A stretch of 64,000 nucleotides of DNA from Spongilla lacustris. Taxonomy: Eukaryota; Porifera; Demospongiae; Spongillida; Spongillidae. Below the pieces are notes generated by a model that searched no databases, was not told where the DNA came from, and was given only the letters and a program-made list of their open reading frames with translations. The position numbers and the translations under genes were made by a program. Every line of letters starts with the position of its first letter. Within the stretch, counting starts at the first letter, position 1. Where the stretch lies: positions 3,893,847-3,957,846 of the forward strand of contig OX442428.1 in assembly GCA_949361645.1 (NCBI GenBank), given 5' to 3'. Below, piece by piece: positions 63,511-64,000 of this stretch.

Positions 63511-64000
63511 GGTGTATGAAGAACGCTGTTAGCTTGCCCATGTTGGGACAAATCCCCTTTTCAGGCCAGAACTTTATATATTACTTGGTCTATATGGACA
63601 CTCTAATTTGTTGGGAGGGGTATCAGAATATTTTATGCACACGTTGGATCTTCTGAGCAGCTTGAAGTATGGCTCAGAAGAGATCTCTACAAAGACATAA
63701 CTGAACAATCCAACTTACTGTAGAATTTAAGTGAAATACGTATCAGTACATACAATTCTCGCCCAATCTTTTTTTATACGTATTCTTTTATTGGGTGAAG
63801 TTAAAAATTAGCATTAAAGTGGGAAAACCCATTAAGTGAAGTGACTGGATGGGTAAGGGCGACGTTGGCATTTGCTATACTAAGAGCCACAAAACTGTAC
63901 ATAAGAGGAAGCAGAGTGAAATGGAGAAGTGCAGTGCACATGGATGATGGGGCTGGACTACCCACATCAGCTTATGAATAGAATATGTATGTGTTATTAT
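63511..64000. other. no gene recognised
   Basis: AT-rich sequence to the window end. Nothing supported. Confidence 0.4.

Noticed and set aside
1..64000. tRNA, rRNA or selenocysteine-type recoding to explain in-frame TGA/TAG
   Set aside because: No tRNA-like cloverleaf was noticed, and the intact Gypsy-2 and the spliced genes use standard stops and no internal TAA/TAG/TGA.

Overview
This window is animal nuclear DNA, most likely from a sponge or another early-branching marine invertebrate. The grounds are spliced genes with very short introns (38, 38, 44, 50 and 51 bp where phase can be checked), an AT-rich background, a metazoan nuclear gene (an MCM3AP/GANP-like SAC3 gene) and a mix of hAT, DIRS, Ty3/Gypsy, piggyBac, Tc1, KDZ-like and restriction-enzyme-like-endonuclease (RLE) retrotransposons. 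The species assignment is inference. No prokaryotic operon, rRNA, tRNA or CRISPR array was seen.

Layout. 1-1147: 5' part of a hAT-type (TTF zinc finger/DUF4371) transposase with its terminal repeat. 1.66-4.73 kb: a decayed DIRS retrotransposon (gag, RT, RNase H) split by a 642-bp insertion that has an 8-bp target duplication, no obvious TIR and an array of CACTCG/CGAGTG hairpins. 5.6-6.7 kb: a piggyBac-like scrap and a Gypsy integrase fragment with one piece flipped. 7212-11818: Gypsy-1, with identical 114-bp LTRs and TSD TATGG. 12.3-17.7 kb: a Tc1 transposase split by Gypsy-2 (12610-16911; identical 154-bp LTRs, TSD GTCAT, one uninterrupted 1319-codon gag-pol).

18.4-30.7 kb: a nest. A piggyBac element (PB-2, 18795-30573) sits at a TTAA inside a coding exon of a host gene. 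PB-2 was itself invaded by a second piggyBac (PB-1), an RLE non-LTR retrotransposon and a 2012-bp Sola-like DNA transposon with TSD ATTT. 32-46 kb: several broken, partly intron-bearing transposase-like genes (KDZ/Plavaka-like, a SAP-domain element, a Cys-rich DDE-like element), minisatellites and ATCTTGG-rich repeats. 49.9-51.6 kb: two adjacent ~820-bp near-perfect palindromes of one family in opposite orientation. 53.1-54.3 kb: a six-exon gene of unknown function. 54.6-55.3 kb: a 5'-truncated relative of the RLE retrotransposon. 56.5-59.1 kb (perhaps to 61.15 kb): the MCM3AP/GANP-like gene on the minus strand, with an in-frame tandem exon duplication. 61.2-63.5 kb: another long inverted repeat, pyrimidine-rich simple sequence and a hAT-like non-autonomous element with an internal foldback.

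Relations. Most recognisable elements left of 46 kb read on the minus strand. Two Gypsy copies with identical LTRs show recent transposition, while the older copies they sit beside are decayed. Only Gypsy-2, the 53-kb gene and the MCM3AP-like gene look intact where visible.
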